Shown piece after piece: positions 62,913-64,000 of a stretch of 64,000 nt of DNA. A program made the position numbers and the translations under genes. Position 1 is the stretch's first letter; every line of letters starts with the position of its first letter. Source of the stretch: Bradyrhizobium stylosanthis (lineage in GTDB: Bacteria > Pseudomonadota > Alphaproteobacteria > Rhizobiales > Xanthobacteraceae); assembly GCF_001641335.1 (NCBI RefSeq), contig NZ_LVEM01000002.1, forward strand, positions 1,560,124-1,624,123. Reading direction: 5' to 3'. The notes beneath the pieces were generated by a model, which saw only the letters and a list, made by a program, of their open reading frames with translations, did no database searches and was not told where the DNA came from.

Positions 62913-63722
62913 TCTTGCGTCTGAATGCGATCTTCAATCGTGATGATCGTCCATTGGCTTGGCTGGCCCGGCGCGGCGTCTTCGGCCTCGACCGTTTCCA
63001 TGGTGATCAAATCTTTGAAGGACTCGGGCGGCGCGCTCAGCTCGATGCTTCCCGAGAAGCGAACGCGCCTCTTACGCAACTGACTGCCGACTTTCGGAGA
63101 TGTCTTTCTGAACGGCATTCAGGGGAAAGTTCTTGCCCTGCATGAAGTTCGTATAGTCGTCCCGCGCCTCAGTAGGCAGGTAAGCCGTTGAGAAATTTGT
63201 TAACCTGGATCGTCGGCGTCTGATCCACCTTCAGGTAAGTGTACAAAGAGGTCAGAAGATCATCCCTGATTTCAGGTTCGACCGGCAGCAACCGAATGAA
63301 CGTTCGGGTGTGCTCGAAGAAAGTGCGCGTCAGATGCGCGCGGTTCTGTGGGATCTGGCAACCGAGGAACGCGTCGAAGAAGTATTTCGCCGCCCCTTCC
63401 CGGTTCTGCAACGTCATCTGACTGTCGTAGACGTGCGCGGTCCACCCTTGCGGCAGCGTTTGTCCCGCCGTCTTCTGCACGAAGAATCCAATCTTGTAGA
63501 GCTTCGAGGCCGGCGTCAGGAACAGGTCTTTGAAGAAGTCGAGCGCTCTTCCGTGCTCTCGAAAGCACTCTGCTTTTCGGTTTGATGACGGCCACAAAAG
63601 GGCGCGGCGTGGCGCCGATCGTTCCCGAAAATACCATCAGCTTTCGCCCGGAAGGTTCTTCGCCTGTTGTGCGCTGGCCAGTTTGTCCGCGAACTTCACC
63701 GAATTTGCGACGAACACTGCGT
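62909..63722 (-). pseudogene. Broken NdpA/NA37-like nucleoid-associated protein gene
   Basis: Minus-strand frames line up with the YejK/NdpA pattern: DAVFVANSVKFADKLASAQQ, LMVFSGTIGATPRPFVAVIK, FFKDLFLTPASKLYKIGFFV, GWTAHVYDSQM, AAKYFFDAFLGC (as DFFMDFLG in E. coli), ARDDYTNFMQGKNFPLNAVQ and RVRFSGSIELSAPPESFKDL ... WTIITIEDRIQ. Frameshifts near 63640, 63575, 63175 and 63105 break it, so it is not functional. Start lies beyond about 63720. Confidence 0.6.
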
Positions 63723-64000
63723 CAGGTATTCCGACAAGAGATAACGCGAGGGCCACAGCGCTTTCCGGTCCTGCATCGTCCCGATTGGATCGTCGGTGCC
63801 CCGGACTTTGACGAGCTCAGGGTTTGACGGCCTCGCACCTTGCCGATCGGCCGGGCGCAACTTACCTGAGTGCGGCGAAACTATCCCTGGTGCTCAGCGC
63901 GACCAGATTGCACGCCAAGTCTTCATAACGTCTGGGCGGGATAGGCTGATGGGCGGGATAGGCTGAGATCTGCGCTGCGACCACGTCCGCTCACAATACG
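63723..64000. other. Right-edge region
   Basis: No intact gene. Minus-strand open stretches (VRGTDDPIGTMQDRKALWPS) may belong to the upstream part of the NdpA-like locus. A 16-bp direct repeat gggcgggataggctga occurs twice in tandem at 63934-63949 and 63951-63966. Confidence 0.4.

Noticed and set aside
63934..63966. Tandem 16-bp repeat as a possible CRISPR or attachment site
   Set aside because: Only two copies with one base between; no spacers and no cas genes. No CRISPR array was seen anywhere in the window.

Overview
The window looks like chromosome of a GC-rich alphaproteobacterium, most likely Bradyrhizobium or a close relative in the Nitrobacteraceae. I base this on the protein sequences (greA-carB, carA, yqeY, dnaG-rpoD, rpoH, a dimeric-type chlorite dismutase relative), on rhizobial codon use and on several families of long inverted intergenic repeats. 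No database was searched, so the genus is inferred.

Layout. 1-5.1 kb: an outer-membrane barrel protein, TenA, and a minus-strand operon CoA-transferase / CoA-ester lyase / AEC carrier. 5.1-12.2 kb: a secreted Cys/Lys protein, an orphan ParA, two tiny membrane proteins, a DapA-family aldolase, LysR, thioredoxin reductase and an Lrp/AsnC regulator. 12.5-18.8 kb: greA, carB, a divergent MFS exporter / HTH regulator pair with two matching operators, and an odd tRNA-Cys-like sequence. 18.8-28.7 kb: methyltransferase, Dps, cupin, carA, hydrolase, YqeY, epoxide hydrolase, acyl-CoA ligase, MarR and a small two-gene unit with a palindrome on its -35 box. 28.7-40.5 kb: hybrid histidine kinase, DUF2189, an ArsR-SRPBCC-SRPBCC operon, LVIVD-repeat protein, LysE, DUF3592, N-formylglutamate amidohydrolase, transglutaminase, gamma-glutamylcyclotransferase and a chlorite-dismutase family protein. 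40.9-45.4 kb: dnaG and rpoD.

45.5-48.3 kb is a visibly lower-GC insertion next to rpoD. It holds two divergent units: XRE regulator + ImmA/IrrE metallopeptidase on the minus strand, and a second ImmA/IrrE metallopeptidase + a class III nucleotidyl-cyclase-like protein on the plus strand. This is the best candidate for an undescribed system: protease-controlled cyclic-nucleotide signalling, plausibly a defence module. 48.5-61.1 kb returns to ordinary chromosome: OmpA, lytic transglycosylase, SDR, response regulator, LysE, a 22-residue Lys/Ala peptide gene, diguanylate cyclase, amidase, rpoH, RluA-type pseudouridine synthase and a DUF2846 protein. A tRNA-Glu(CTC) at 61.23 kb marks the edge of a decayed accessory region that runs off the window. 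It holds remains of an AbiU2-like HEPN gene and of an NdpA/NA37-like nucleoid-associated protein gene, both broken by stops and frameshifts.

Regulation that can be read from the DNA includes paired GTTCAA-N6-TTGAAC operators, an operator inside the spacer of a near-consensus promoter (ArsR operon), a palindrome overlapping TTGACA (after marR), ATTGCGC half-sites before lrp, and GANTC/DnaA-box clusters.
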